This document shows, in pieces, positions 51,014 to 60,435 of a stretch of 64,000 nt of DNA. Below the pieces are notes generated by a model. That model was not told where the DNA came from, made no database searches, and saw only the letters and a list, made by a program, of their open reading frames with translations. A program made the position numbers and the translations under genes. The number at the start of each line of letters is the position of its first letter. The first letter of the stretch is position 1. Location of the stretch: NCBI RefSeq assembly GCF_009674775.1, contig NZ_WKKE01000007.1, positions 124,001 through 188,000 on the forward strand, written 5' to 3'. Source of the stretch: Flavobacterium sp. LC2016-23 (lineage in GTDB: Bacteria; Bacteroidota; Bacteroidia; Flavobacteriales; Flavobacteriaceae).

Positions 51014-52144
51014 CTAATTTTTTTTAACTGCTGAACAACCTGCCATAGTTGTAATTTTAATGGCTTCGGTAGCGGGTAAACTATCATTTCTGTTTACTAC
51101 TTCCTGTACCACATTTCGGGTAATTTCTTCAAAAACTGTTTCGATTACTGAGGCTGTCTGCAAAGCTGCCGGGCGGCCATAATCTCCCGCTTCACGAATA
51201 GACTGTACAATTGGTACTTCGCCAAGAAAAGGAACATCTAAATCTTCGGCAAGGTTTTTAGCCCCTTCTTGTCCAAAGATGTAATATTTGTTATCAGGTA
51301 ATTCTTCCGGTGTAAAGTACGCCATATTTTCTATGATTCCCAAAACAGGAACATTGATGTTATCCTGCATAAACATCGCAACCCCTTTTTTGGCATCAGC
51401 AAGAGCTACAGCCTGAGGTGTACTTACGACTACTGCTCCTGTAATTGGTAACGATTGCATGATCGAAAGGTGTATGTCTCCTGTTCCCGGAGGCAAATCG
51501 ATCAGCATAAAATCCAATTCTCCCCAGTCTGCATCAAAAATCATTTGGTTTAATGCTTTTGAAGCCATGGGACCTCTCCAGATAACGGCCTGACTTGGAG
51601 CTGTAAAGAATCCGATAGAAAGTATTTTTATTTCGTAGCTTTCAACCGGTTTCATTTTCGATTTCCCGTCAACGGTAATAGAAATTGGTTTTTCATTCTC
51701 AACATCAAACATAATAGGCATTGATGGGCCATAAATATCAGCATCAAGAATACCCACTGCAAATCCCATTTTTGCCAGCGTTACCGCAAGATTCGCTGTA
51801 ACAGTAGACTTTCCTACACCACCTTTACCGGATGCAACGGCGATTATATTTTTAATTCCGGGAATTGCACGACCTTTAATTTCGTTTTTCTCCGGAGTTT
51901 CAACTTTAATATTTACTTTAATTTTAGCTTCAGAAGACACCAGTTCGTGAATAGTTTTTCGAATATCGTCTTCTGCTCTCTTTTTAATGTGCATAGCAGG
52001 AGTGTGAAGCAGTAAATCTACCACAACTTCATCGCCAAAAGTAATTACATTGGCAACAGCGCCACTTTCAACCATATTTTTTCCTTCTCCGGCTATAGTA
52101 ATTGTTTCTAGAGCTTTAAGAATTTCTTTTCTGTCTAATTTCAT
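51014..52144 (-). CDS. Mrp/ApbC-family iron-sulfur carrier ATPase
   Basis: The 376-residue protein begins with a DUF59/MIP18-like domain (residues 1-~90) and continues with a P-loop ATPase: deviant Walker A GKGGVGKSTVTANLA, GPSMPIMFD and LIDLPPGTGDIHL. The family binds a 4Fe-4S cluster at a dimer interface and delivers it to targets. The C-terminal Cys is in MAGCSAVK. It is first in a probable pair with the NifU-like gene, and TATCTTTG at 52217-52224 fits its -7 box. Confidence 0.93.
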   Translation of the reverse strand: MKLDRKEILKALETITIAGEGKNMVESGAVANVITFGDEVVVDLLLHTPAMHIKKRAEDDIRKTIHELVSSEAKIKVNIKVETPEKNEIKGRAIPGIKNIIAVASGKGGVGKSTVTANLAVTLAKMGFAVGILDADIYGPSMPIMFDVENEKPISITVDGKSKMKPVESYEIKILSIGFFTAPSQAVIWRGPMASKALNQMIFDADWGELDFMLIDLPPGTGDIHLSIMQSLPITGAVVVSTPQAVALADAKKGVAMFMQDNINVPVLGIIENMAYFTPEELPDNKYYIFGQEGAKNLAEDLDVPFLGEVPIVQSIREAGDYGRPAALQTASVIETVFEEITRNVVQEVVNRNDSLPATEAIKITTMAGCSAVKKN

Positions 52145-52216
52145 TTTTAACGTCGTATTTTTTTATTGAATGAAAGTAATTTAAAAACTGTTTTTATTTA
52201 AACTGATTTCAGACTG

Positions 52217-52224
52217 CAAAGATA
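52217..52224 (-). promoter_or_regulatory. Putative -7 promoter box of the Mrp gene
   Basis: The minus strand reads TATCTTTG (TAnnTTTG), 73 bp before the start, with TTA rather than TTG 19 bp upstream. Confidence 0.4.
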
Positions 52225-52320
52225 ACGGATTATGTTCGGATTTTAACTTTTTTACATTGCATTTGTTGATATTGGGATTATTCAAAATTATAGGATTCAG
52301 ATTTCTGTCTAATGGGTGTT

Positions 52321-52346
52321 TGAAGAAAAAATATTTTTTTTCTTCA
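52321..52346. repeat. A/T-rich palindrome in the 52145-52562 gap
   Basis: TGAAGAAAAAA and TTTTTTTCTTCA form an inverted repeat of about 11 bp. The rest of this gap has no gene that I can see. Confidence 0.4.
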
Positions 52347-52562
52347 ATGTCTGCGGCGCGTTTTGGAGTTAAATAAGATGAATTTTAATACAAATTTGTC
52401 TTTTTACTATAGTTCTTTTTCAATAATGTTCACTAACTTTGGGCTGCCCCGATTTTGATTTTCAGTATTTTAAAAAATAGGTGAAAGTTTATTGCGGTTT
52501 TCCTGTTATGCTTTTGCTAATTTTTACGAGAATTTATTTATAAATTTTTAAAAAATGAAATT

Positions 52563-54176
52563 ATGCGAAATTTTACTTCCCCTTTGCTAATTATTGTTAT
52601 TGCATTTTTAGTCTTTTCTTTTACGCCACCCGAGGCTAATGAAATTAAATCAAAAACGGCTTCTGAAAACTCAGCCACCATTAGGAATAATGCCAAGACA
52701 GTTGTATTGGACAGTGCGGCCCTGAATCAGTTTTTTAAAAAATATTCCAAACTGAAAAAATATAAAAATGATGTACTGGATGTTTACAAAAACCGGGGGT
52801 TCAAATCCATCTGGTACGATCAGAAAAACATCACGGAGTTTGGTCACTTATTGTATCAAAAGGTAAATGTTTTAAAGGAGCAGGGAATTGATAAGGAAAT
52901 GCCTTATAAGGACGATATAGACGCAGCCTTTAACGAAAGTTCGGCAGAAAAACCTTCTCAGACCGAAACCGAATTGCTGCTTACCAACATGTATGTTTTT
53001 TATGCCAGTAATGTGTATTCGGGCGTTGATCCGGCAACTTTAAAGAAAATCGGATGGTTTCTGCCAGCCAAAACCATTTCCTATGCCAAAATATTAGATT
53101 CGCTTATTGTAGACTCAAACCGGTTAAATGAAGACGACAATCTCTTATTCAGTCAGTATTACAAACTTCAGGCAGCCTTAAAAAAATACCGAAAAATAGA
53201 GACCGATAATTTGTGGCAGCCCATTGAGATTGATGCTGCGACTTACAAAGATTTAAAACCTTTCGATATATCAAATACAATCAGGGATGTAAGACAACGT
53301 TTATTTGTAGTGGGCGATCTGGCTCAGGATTCTAAAAGTGATGTATACGACGAAGAACTGATGGCGGGTGTTTTGAATTACAAAAAAAGATATGGCCTGA
53401 AGCTCAATTATACCTTAACCAAAGAGCATATTGATCAACTGAATGAGCCGATTTCAAAAAGAATAAAAACCATCATGCTCAACATGGAGCGCTGCAGATG
53501 GATACCGGCGAAACTGGCAAAAGCAGATGAATACATTATGGTTAATATTCCTTCGTTCCGGCTGATTTATGTCAAAGACGGAAAATATGATTTTACATCT
53601 GATATTTTTGTAGGTACAAGAATGACCGAAACAGTGATTTTTAGCGGCGATATGGATCGCATTGTTTTTAGCCCGTATTGGTACGTACCAACAAGTATCA
53701 TTCAGAATGAATTAAAGCTTCAGATGGCCAGTGACAAAAATTACCTCGCAGACCACAATATGGAATGGAACGGCGGACGTGTCCGACAAAAACCGGGGCC
53801 GAAAAATTCTCTCGGCCTGGTTAAGTTTATGTTTCCGAATCCAAACGATATTTACCTGCACGATACCCCTGCAAAAAGTTTGTTCGATTTCGAAAAACGT
53901 ACTTTTAGTCATGGATGTATCAATGTAAAAGAAGCAAAAGGACTGGCGCTTGCCATTTTAAAAAATGATCCGGACTGGCCGGCAGCTAAAATTGATCAGG
54001 CGATGAGCGGCGAAAAAGAAACCACTTGTATGCTTAAAAAGAAAATCCCGATTTATATCGGCTATTTTACTTCCTGGGTAAATGATCAGGGTGAAATTAG
54101 CTTTTTCCCGGATGTGTACGGAAGAGATGAAAACTTAGATAAACTACTGTATTCGGATTCAGTTAGTATGAAATAG
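52563..54176 (+). CDS. L,D-transpeptidase (YcbB-like)
   Basis: The 537-residue envelope protein has an N-terminal signal/anchor (PLLIIVIAFLVFSFTPPE). A helical scaffold region follows, then a peptidoglycan-binding-like part (YDEELMAGVLNYKKRYGLKL) and the YkuD catalytic domain with His450/Cys452 in SHGCINVKEA. It makes 3-3 cross-links or attaches proteins to peptidoglycan. The layout and size match the large YcbB-type (LdtD) enzymes of Gram-negatives. It is a single gene; the following repeat array separates it from the ABC operon. Confidence 0.9.
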   Translation: MRNFTSPLLIIVIAFLVFSFTPPEANEIKSKTASENSATIRNNAKTVVLDSAALNQFFKKYSKLKKYKNDVLDVYKNRGFKSIWYDQKNITEFGHLLYQKVNVLKEQGIDKEMPYKDDIDAAFNESSAEKPSQTETELLLTNMYVFYASNVYSGVDPATLKKIGWFLPAKTISYAKILDSLIVDSNRLNEDDNLLFSQYYKLQAALKKYRKIETDNLWQPIEIDAATYKDLKPFDISNTIRDVRQRLFVVGDLAQDSKSDVYDEELMAGVLNYKKRYGLKLNYTLTKEHIDQLNEPISKRIKTIMLNMERCRWIPAKLAKADEYIMVNIPSFRLIYVKDGKYDFTSDIFVGTRMTETVIFSGDMDRIVFSPYWYVPTSIIQNELKLQMASDKNYLADHNMEWNGGRVRQKPGPKNSLGLVKFMFPNPNDIYLHDTPAKSLFDFEKRTFSHGCINVKEAKGLALAILKNDPDWPAAKIDQAMSGEKETTCMLKKKIPIYIGYFTSWVNDQGEISFFPDVYGRDENLDKLLYSDSVSMK

Positions 54177-54180
54177 TTTT

Positions 54181-54270
54181 CAGTCGCAGTCGCAGTCACA
54201 GTCACAGTCTCAGTTTTCAGTCACAGTCGCAGTTTTCAGTAAATGAGACTGAAAACTGCGACTGAAAACT
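54181..54270. repeat. CAGTCN hexamer array and inverted repeat
   Basis: Five to six units of CAGTCG/A/T lie at 54181-54213, followed by TTTTCAGTCACAGTCGCAG and an inverse (ACTGAAAACTGCGACTG) at 54248-54264. A related array lies at 57649-57694, so two copies flank the permease-ATPase genes. Confidence 0.8.
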
Positions 54271-54280
54271 TAAAACTAAA

Positions 54281-56716
54281 CTACTCGTATTTTAAATACT
54301 TCAGGATGTCTATTTTAGTGACCTGATAGGCTTTTGCTAAGACAATCAAGAGTGTCAAAACCAATAAAGAAACTAAGGCAATACTGAACGGAACGATTGA
54401 AACGCCGATTCTGAAAGCGAAATTTTCGAGCCATTTTTGCAGTAAGATGTACGCCGGAACAATTCCGATCACAAATCCCATCAGGCAGAAAATGACATAT
54501 TGTTTTGATAATTCTTTCAGTAAAATATCAGTCTCTGCGCCCAGTGTTTTTCGGATCGCAATTTCTTTTAGTCTTCTTTCCATCGAGAAGGAAGCCAATG
54601 CAAACAATCCAAAAATGGCGATGATAATCACGACAAGATTTAGGATGAAAAACAGATCTTTTTGTTTTACCTGTTCCTGATAGGTTTTGGCAAATCCTTT
54701 ATCTACAAATTCATAATTAAAAGGGTAATCAGAATTTATATTTTTCTGCATGTAAGTCTCCAGTTTGGCTAAAGTCCCCGACAAATTATCAGGCGAAACT
54801 TTGACATAGATATTGTTGAAATTGTTCCATTTTATAGTTTTCATGTTGATAAAAACCATAGGAGGAATTTTGTCCTGCAATCCGGTAATGTTGAAATCCT
54901 TTACAACGCCTACAATTTTAAATTTCATGTTTTCACCTTTTTCATTTCCCCAGCCTGAAGTAATGATGGTGTTGATGGGGTTTTTAAGATTTAAGGTCTT
55001 TACCAGCGTTTCGTTCATCAGCATATTGTCTATTGTATCCGAAGCAAATTGAGGAGACAAATCGCGTCCCTGTACGATTTTGATTTTCATCATTTCCAGA
55101 AAACCAAAATCCATTTCAACATTTCTGGGCTGTACAAAAACGCCATTATGTGTAAAACCTGAACTTGAATTCGTACTGTTCCCGAAAGTTCCGGCAAAAG
55201 TAGAAACATCTTCCACTCCCGGTATTTTTAGGATTTCCTGTTTTGAAGACAGATATTTGTCTGTTTTTTTATCTCGTTCCGGATAATTAAAAGGGATTCG
55301 GATAACCTGACTGCCGCTAAATCCGAGATCTTTATTCATCATATAACTTACCTGTGAATTCACGATTAAGGCACCAACGATAAAAAAGGCAGCGATTCCA
55401 AACTGAAAAATAAGCATCGAATTTCTGATCCAGATACCGCTTTTGCTTCTGGAGAAATTTCCTTTTAAGACTTTAAGCGTTTCAAAATTTGAAATATAAA
55501 CGGCTGGAAAAATACCCGCAAGAATAATTACTAATCCAAAAATGAAAATAAGCTGCAGGTAAAATTCACCACCATTCATCGTTAAGGTTTTGTTCAGAAA
55601 GGTGTTGTAATAAGGTAATGAAAGTTCGACGATCGCCAAGGCAAAAAGAATAGCCAGAATAACAATAATGGTAGTTTCGAATATAAACTGAACAATTACC
55701 TGATTTTTAGTAGCACCGACAACTTTGCGGACTCCGACTTCTTTAGCACGCTTGATAGCCGATGCCGTTGCCAGATTGATATAGTTTACCAACGATAAAA
55801 CCAAAATCAAAAGCGACAGGCCAATCATGATATAAAGCAATTGCAGATTCCCTCTTCCTTCCGGGTAATTGCGTCCGTTGGTTGATTTTGTGCCGTGCAG
55901 GCGGGAAGTTTTCAACTGGTCAAGTATGACGGTCGTCTGTCCGTTTTCTTTGATATATTGTGCTACAGTCTGCCCGCTGGATTTAGCGTCTTTCAGCGTT
56001 CTGTTGACATAATCAATATTTTGCATTTTTTTCAAAACAACAGCAGGGTCACTTCCTTTTTTAGTTTTAATTAATAAACCATAATTAAAATTTCCCCAGC
56101 TGTTTCTATCCTGATCCCTAAGAATTCCCCCAAACACATAATTAGGTTCTATAGAAGACGGGCTGATCAGGTGATAAACAGATTTTACAATGTAATTATT
56201 ATTATCATAATTAATTGACTTGCCAATTGGATCTTCGTTTTTGAAAATTAATTGTGCTGTTTCTTCCGAAATTGCTACGCTGTTTTTTTCTTTCAGGATG
56301 TTCGTTTTGGCTCCCTTTACAATTGGGAAAGGAAAAATATCAAAAAAGCCATTGTCAGTAACGGTAATTTTGGTCCCAATGATTTTTTGAGTCCCATATT
56401 TTACAGGCGCATCGTTATACCAGGTATTATTTAGGAAACAAATCGATTCAATTTCAGGAATCGTGGCTTTGCAGGTCTCTCCAAAAGGGATCGAGTTCGA
56501 AGCCCAGATATCTCCGGTCATTCCAATTTTATTCAGGACCTGAAAAGAATTTTCCTTTTCGGGATTCCACTGATCGTATGCATTTTCGTTATCCCAGTAT
56601 AAAATGGCGAAAATAACACCGGCAATACCGATACTTAATCCTAAAACATTTAAAAAGGAAAACAGTTTGTTTTGCTTTAAATGATAAACAAATATTTTAA
56701 ACCAGTTGCGGATCAT
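54281..56716 (-). CDS. MacB/FtsX-type ABC transporter permease
   Basis: The 811-residue protein has an N-terminal helix (FLNVLGLSIGIAGVIFAILY) and a large periplasmic domain. Three helices form an FtsX core (LLYIMIGLSLLILVLSLVNY, IKRAKEVGVRKVVGATK). A second such half follows, with a coupling region in RRLKEIAIRKTLGAE, so FtsX is duplicated. MacB-type permeases move substrates across the envelope by mechanotransmission rather than through a channel. Its ATPase is two genes upstream, and no outer-membrane channel is present. The substrate is unknown. Confidence 0.9.
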   Translation of the reverse strand: MIRNWFKIFVYHLKQNKLFSFLNVLGLSIGIAGVIFAILYWDNENAYDQWNPEKENSFQVLNKIGMTGDIWASNSIPFGETCKATIPEIESICFLNNTWYNDAPVKYGTQKIIGTKITVTDNGFFDIFPFPIVKGAKTNILKEKNSVAISEETAQLIFKNEDPIGKSINYDNNNYIVKSVYHLISPSSIEPNYVFGGILRDQDRNSWGNFNYGLLIKTKKGSDPAVVLKKMQNIDYVNRTLKDAKSSGQTVAQYIKENGQTTVILDQLKTSRLHGTKSTNGRNYPEGRGNLQLLYIMIGLSLLILVLSLVNYINLATASAIKRAKEVGVRKVVGATKNQVIVQFIFETTIIVILAILFALAIVELSLPYYNTFLNKTLTMNGGEFYLQLIFIFGLVIILAGIFPAVYISNFETLKVLKGNFSRSKSGIWIRNSMLIFQFGIAAFFIVGALIVNSQVSYMMNKDLGFSGSQVIRIPFNYPERDKKTDKYLSSKQEILKIPGVEDVSTFAGTFGNSTNSSSGFTHNGVFVQPRNVEMDFGFLEMMKIKIVQGRDLSPQFASDTIDNMLMNETLVKTLNLKNPINTIITSGWGNEKGENMKFKIVGVVKDFNITGLQDKIPPMVFINMKTIKWNNFNNIYVKVSPDNLSGTLAKLETYMQKNINSDYPFNYEFVDKGFAKTYQEQVKQKDLFFILNLVVIIIAIFGLFALASFSMERRLKEIAIRKTLGAETDILLKELSKQYVIFCLMGFVIGIVPAYILLQKWLENFAFRIGVSIVPFSIALVSLLVLTLLIVLAKAYQVTKIDILKYLKYE

Positions 56717-56720
56717 CTTT

Positions 56721-56843
56721 TTATTTCTTTAAAATTAGTTCGGTCAAAGTCGGGGCAGCAACCTTATTTTTACTTTCAATAGTCATTATTTTGCAAACAA
56801 ATCCCACCAGAATTAAGATTGCAGTTACAATAAATTTGATCAT
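56721..56843 (-). CDS. Small membrane or secreted peptide (40 aa) inside the ABC operon
   Basis: Minus-strand ATG 56843 gives MIKFIVTAILILVGFVCKIM followed by a polar tail ending LTELILKK. It starts 8 bp after the ATPase stop and ends 4 bp before the permease start, filling the gap exactly. The N-terminal helix could be an anchor or cleaved signal. It was not recognised as a known family; position and topology argue that it is real. Confidence 0.5.
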   Translation of the reverse strand: MIKFIVTAILILVGFVCKIMTIESKNKVAAPTLTELILKK

Positions 56844-56851
56844 TTTACTTG

Positions 56852-57559
56852 TTATTTAGCGTCCATAAAAACATCTACATTTCTTTGATTGAAGCGTTCA
56901 GAGAAAATCACCCCGTCTTTCATATGAATCGTTTTCTGCGAAAACGAAGCATCATAATCAGAGTGTGTCACCATCAGGATTGTCGCGCCCTTAGCGTGCA
57001 AATCAGTTAAAAGTTCCATTACTTCATTACCGTTTTTACTGTCCAGGTTTCCCGTTGGCTCATCGGCAAGAATAATTTTGGGATCGTTTACCAAAGCTCT
57101 TGCCACCGCAACTCTTTGTTGTTGTCCTCCCGAAAGTTGTTGTGGAAAGTGTTTCAGACGATGTGAGATATTTAATTTTTCGGCAATCGCTTCAATTTTT
57201 TGTTTTCGCTCTGATGCTTTCACATTGTTATAAAGCAAAGGCAATTCGATATTATCATAAACCGAAAGCTCATCGATCAGGTTGAAATTCTGAAAAATAA
57301 ATCCGATGTTTTCTTTACGGACACGTGATCTTCCTTTCTCTTTTAAGCCGATCATTTCCTGATCCAATAATTTATAACTTCCGTCAGTCGCGCTGTCTAA
57401 TAGTCCTATTATATTCAGTAAAGTCGATTTTCCACAGCCCGAAGGCCCCATAATCGTTAAAAAATCACCCTTTTTAATTTCTAAGTTAATTCCGCTCAAG
57501 GCAGCTGTTTCTACTTCTTCGGTTCTGAAAACTTTGGTTAAATTTTGAATGGTTATCAT
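56852..57559 (-). CDS. MacB-type ABC transporter ATPase
   Basis: The 235-residue ATPase has Walker A GPSGCGKSTLLNIIG, signature LSGGQQQRVAVARAL, Walker B IILADEPTGNLD and H-loop MVTHSDYD, all intact. It matches the LolD/MacB ATPase group. It pairs with the FtsX-type permease two genes on, with the small peptide between, and the HlyD-type adaptor gene precedes it. Confidence 0.95.
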   Translation of the reverse strand: MITIQNLTKVFRTEEVETAALSGINLEIKKGDFLTIMGPSGCGKSTLLNIIGLLDSATDGSYKLLDQEMIGLKEKGRSRVRKENIGFIFQNFNLIDELSVYDNIELPLLYNNVKASERKQKIEAIAEKLNISHRLKHFPQQLSGGQQQRVAVARALVNDPKIILADEPTGNLDSKNGNEVMELLTDLHAKGATILMVTHSDYDASFSQKTIHMKDGVIFSERFNQRNVDVFMDAK

Positions 57560-57620
57560 ATTTTTAAAGTATTAGGTGTTGTTGATTTATTTTTTGATTG
57601 ATGATTGAAACTTTTATTAA

Positions 57621-57694
57621 TTGTGAATTGTGAATTGTGAATTGTAAACTGAGACTGAGACTGAAAACTGCGACTGCAAACTGTCACTGCGAAC
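57621..57694. repeat. TTGTGAA heptamer array and CTGAGA/CTGNNA array
   Basis: TTGTGAA is repeated three times and once as TTGTAAA (57621-57648, period 7). CTGAGACTGAGACTGAAAAC then joins CTG-type repeats that mirror those at 54181-54270. This fills most of the 57560-57683 gap. Confidence 0.75.
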
Positions 57695-58928
57695 TAATAG
57701 AAAGCTCTTCAATATCCTTATAATCCGAATAGGAAGAAGTAATTACAGATTCGCCTTCTTTCAATCCCTCGAGCACTTCATAATATGAAGGGTTTTCGCG
57801 GCCTAATTTGATGGTTCTTCTTTCAGCCTTATTTCCTTTTACTACAAAAATCCATTTCCCGGCGGTGTCCTGATTAAAGCTTCCTTTCTGAACGACGAGC
57901 GTTTTGTTTTTCTCTGATAAGATCAGTTTTACACCGAAGCTTAATCCGTCCTGTAATGCAATATTTTCTTTAGACGTAAATGCCAGTTCAACCGTAAAAT
58001 GACCGCTTTTTACTTCCGGAATTACTTTGGTTACCAAAACTTCCAGAGTCTGGCCTTTAAATTCTACCTGACCTTTCAGCCCTTCGCGTAATTTCTCCAG
58101 ATAAAACTCATCGACATCTGCAATAAGTTTGTATCCTTTTTTGGAATCAATTTTTCCGATGCTTTCCCCGGCCTGAAATGTTTTTCCCAACACCGGTTCA
58201 AAAGAAGTCAATCTTCCGGATTCCGGAGCTGTGATCAAAAAGTTATTTTTGTTGTTTCTCAGAATCTCAAGGCTTTTTTCCATGGTTTGTATGGAACGGT
58301 TGATTTGCGAAATCTGAACCTGATTGCTTTGTTTTTCTTTTTGAATACTTTGGTGAATCGTTCTTTTACGTTCTTCCTGAAAACGCAGGCCTTCCTTAAA
58401 AGTATTCCAGTCATTTTTCGAAATTACATCTTTATCAAACAATTTGGAGTTCATATCGTATAGCCTTTTGGCATCGTTATAATCATGTTCAATCAATACC
58501 AAATCTTTGTTGAGGTTCAGTTCCTGATTTCTAATGTTCAGTTTGCCTGAATTCAGATTGTTGATTTGCTCGATAATGGCCGTTTCCTGCGTCAGGTAAT
58601 TAAGTTCGGTGTTCGGATTGTACAAACGGGCCAACGATTGTCCCTTGGTCACCAAGGCACCGTTTTCTACAAAAATCTCTTTTACCGATCCGCCTTCGGT
58701 TACGTTGACAAGCATTACGTTCAAAGGTTCTACTTTGGCCTGAAAAACCACGAAGTCTTCAAAAAACGCTTTTTCGACTTTTTGAACCGTCAGTTCCTCT
58801 GCTTTTACATTCAGAGTTCGTTTAGTACTGAACGAAAAAAAGACGATTACTGCCAAAACTAAAAAAACACCAATTAGTATTGTGAGGTTTCTAAATTTTC
58901 TATTTTTACGAGGAATTACCGTGTCCAT
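57684..58928 (-). CDS. HlyD/MacA-type periplasmic adaptor
   Basis: The 414-residue protein has one N-terminal helix (LTILIGVFLVLAVIVFFSF). A lipoyl-like half follows (VTEGGSVKEIFVENGALVTK), then a long helical hairpin (residues ~110-225) and a beta-barrel C-terminal region (ADVDEFYLEKLREGLKGQVE, LKEGESVITSSYSD). It links the MacB-type permease to an outer-membrane channel. It is first in the operon, and an exact sigma-54 promoter precedes it (see 58958). Confidence 0.92.
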   Translation of the reverse strand: MDTVIPRKNRKFRNLTILIGVFLVLAVIVFFSFSTKRTLNVKAEELTVQKVEKAFFEDFVVFQAKVEPLNVMLVNVTEGGSVKEIFVENGALVTKGQSLARLYNPNTELNYLTQETAIIEQINNLNSGKLNIRNQELNLNKDLVLIEHDYNDAKRLYDMNSKLFDKDVISKNDWNTFKEGLRFQEERKRTIHQSIQKEKQSNQVQISQINRSIQTMEKSLEILRNNKNNFLITAPESGRLTSFEPVLGKTFQAGESIGKIDSKKGYKLIADVDEFYLEKLREGLKGQVEFKGQTLEVLVTKVIPEVKSGHFTVELAFTSKENIALQDGLSFGVKLILSEKNKTLVVQKGSFNQDTAGKWIFVVKGNKAERRTIKLGRENPSYYEVLEGLKEGESVITSSYSDYKDIEELSISSQ

Positions 58929-58957
58929 TTTTTAAATAATTTACTGATAATCAATAG

Positions 58958-58972
58958 GTAAATATTGTGCCA
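58958..58972 (-). promoter_or_regulatory. Sigma-54 promoter of the adaptor-ABC operon
   Basis: The minus strand reads TGGCACAATATTTAC: -24 element TGGCAC, 5-bp spacer, then TTAC close to the consensus TTGC at -12. Spacing is exactly right. Predicted transcript start is about 58947, 19 nt before the adaptor gene. The divergent gene is an NtrC-type activator. Confidence 0.7.
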
Positions 58973-59058
58973 TAAAAAGTATTATCGGTAAAGCATTGAT
59001 TTTAAAGAGACTTTAAAAACCATCAAAAAAAGGAGTGTCCGATAATGAACAGTTGACC

Positions 59059-59072
59059 GTTCGAAATCGAAC
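59059..59072. promoter_or_regulatory. Candidate enhancer site for the NtrC-type activator
   Basis: GTTCGAAATCGAAC is a perfect 5-bp-arm inverted repeat about 90-110 bp upstream of the -24/-12 promoter, the usual activator distance. It lies just before the activator's own ATG, so it could also autoregulate. Confidence 0.4.
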
Positions 59073-59085
59073 AAAAATAAATGTC

Positions 59086-60432
59086 ATGCGAAAGAAACTA
59101 GCTCAAATATTAGTCGTTGATGATCAGGAAGAAATTCTTTTTTCGGCAAAAATGATTCTGAAAAAGCATTTTGAAACCATTTTTACGGCCAACAGCCCCA
59201 AAAAAATCATTTCAATTCTCAATGAAAATGAAATTAATGTGGTTTTGCTGGACATGAATTACCGGATAGGTTTTGAAGACGGGCGCGAAGGAATTCACTG
59301 GCTGAAAGAAATAAAAACACTTTCGCCCCAAACGGTGGTGATTTTGATGACTGCTTTCGGAAAAATTGATACCGCTGTGGAAGGCATCAAAATAGGGGCT
59401 TTCGATTATGTTCTGAAACCCTGGCACAACGAAAAATTACTGGAAACGATTGATAAAGCAGTTACCGAAAGCCGAAAAAACACCAAAAAGACACCAGCTG
59501 AAAAAGCAGATAAAAAATATTTTGTGGGTACTTCCGCTAAAATAAAACAAGCCTATTTGATGGCTGAAAAAGTAGCCCGAACCGATGCCAATGTTTTGAT
59601 TTTGGGAGAAAACGGAACCGGAAAATATGTTTTCGCCGAGTTTATCCATTTGAATTCAGAGCGAAAGAAACAGCCGTTTGTGCATGTCGATTTAGGTTCG
59701 CTGAGTGATAGTTTATTCGAAAGTGAACTTTTTGGCTACGCAAAAGGCGCTTTTACAGATGCCAAAACCGATACACCCGGAAGATTCGAAATGGCTGCTG
59801 AAGGAACCATTTTTCTGGATGAAATCGGAAATATACCGCTTCATCTGCAGGCAAAATTGTTGCATGTTTTACAGACCAAAACCGTTACGCGTCTGGGAGA
59901 AAGCAAGCCACGACCTTTAAATGTGCGCATTATAGCAGCCACAAACAGCGACATTAAGGCTGAGGTGAAAAACAAAACCTTCAGGGAAGATTTACTGTAC
60001 CGAATCAATACGATGGAAATTTCGCTGCCGTCACTTCGCGAGCGAAAGGATGATATTGTGCCGATGGCGGATTTTATCTTAGATCAGATCGCTGCCAAAT
60101 ACAATCAGGAAAACTGGCATTTTGAAGCCAATGTTGGTCCTTATTTAGAGAAGTATCCCTGGAAAGGAAACATCCGTGAAATGGAAAATAAAATCGAGCG
60201 TGCTTTGATTTTGGCCGATAACCAGACCATTTCGGTAACCGATCTGGATATTCTGGATTTCGAGGATTTTCAGGAAAATGATGATAACCCGTTATCCGAA
60301 CTGGAGAAAAATGCGATCGAAAAAGCCTTATTCAGACACAACGGGAACATTAGCAAAACAGCAGAAGAACTGGGGTTGTCACGAGCGGCTTTGTACCGAA
60401 GAATTGAAAAATACGATTTGAAAAACATATAG
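59086..60432 (+). CDS. NtrC-family sigma-54-dependent response regulator
   Basis: ATG 59086 is preferred to GTG 59035, which would place the palindrome in coding DNA. The receiver domain has Asp56 (VVLLDMNY) and acidic pocket VVDDQEE. The AAA+ domain has GENGTGKYVFAEF (Walker A), YAKGAFTDA (the sigma-54 contact loop, GAFTDA instead of GAFTGA), LDEIGNIPLHLQAKLL (Walker B) and REDLLYRIN. A Fis-type HTH (NISKTAEELGLSRAALYRRIE) ends the protein. It should activate the divergent sigma-54 promoter at 58958 and is partnered by the kinase downstream. Confidence 0.93.
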   Translation: MRKKLAQILVVDDQEEILFSAKMILKKHFETIFTANSPKKIISILNENEINVVLLDMNYRIGFEDGREGIHWLKEIKTLSPQTVVILMTAFGKIDTAVEGIKIGAFDYVLKPWHNEKLLETIDKAVTESRKNTKKTPAEKADKKYFVGTSAKIKQAYLMAEKVARTDANVLILGENGTGKYVFAEFIHLNSERKKQPFVHVDLGSLSDSLFESELFGYAKGAFTDAKTDTPGRFEMAAEGTIFLDEIGNIPLHLQAKLLHVLQTKTVTRLGESKPRPLNVRIIAATNSDIKAEVKNKTFREDLLYRINTMEISLPSLRERKDDIVPMADFILDQIAAKYNQENWHFEANVGPYLEKYPWKGNIREMENKIERALILADNQTISVTDLDILDFEDFQENDDNPLSELEKNAIEKALFRHNGNISKTAEELGLSRAALYRRIEKYDLKNI

Positions 60433-60435
60433 ATA

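Noticed and set aside
59035..59085. GTG start extending the NtrC-type regulator by 17 residues
   Set aside because: The extension has no receiver-domain homology and overlaps the GTTCGAAATCGAAC palindrome; ATG 59086 begins a canonical receiver.
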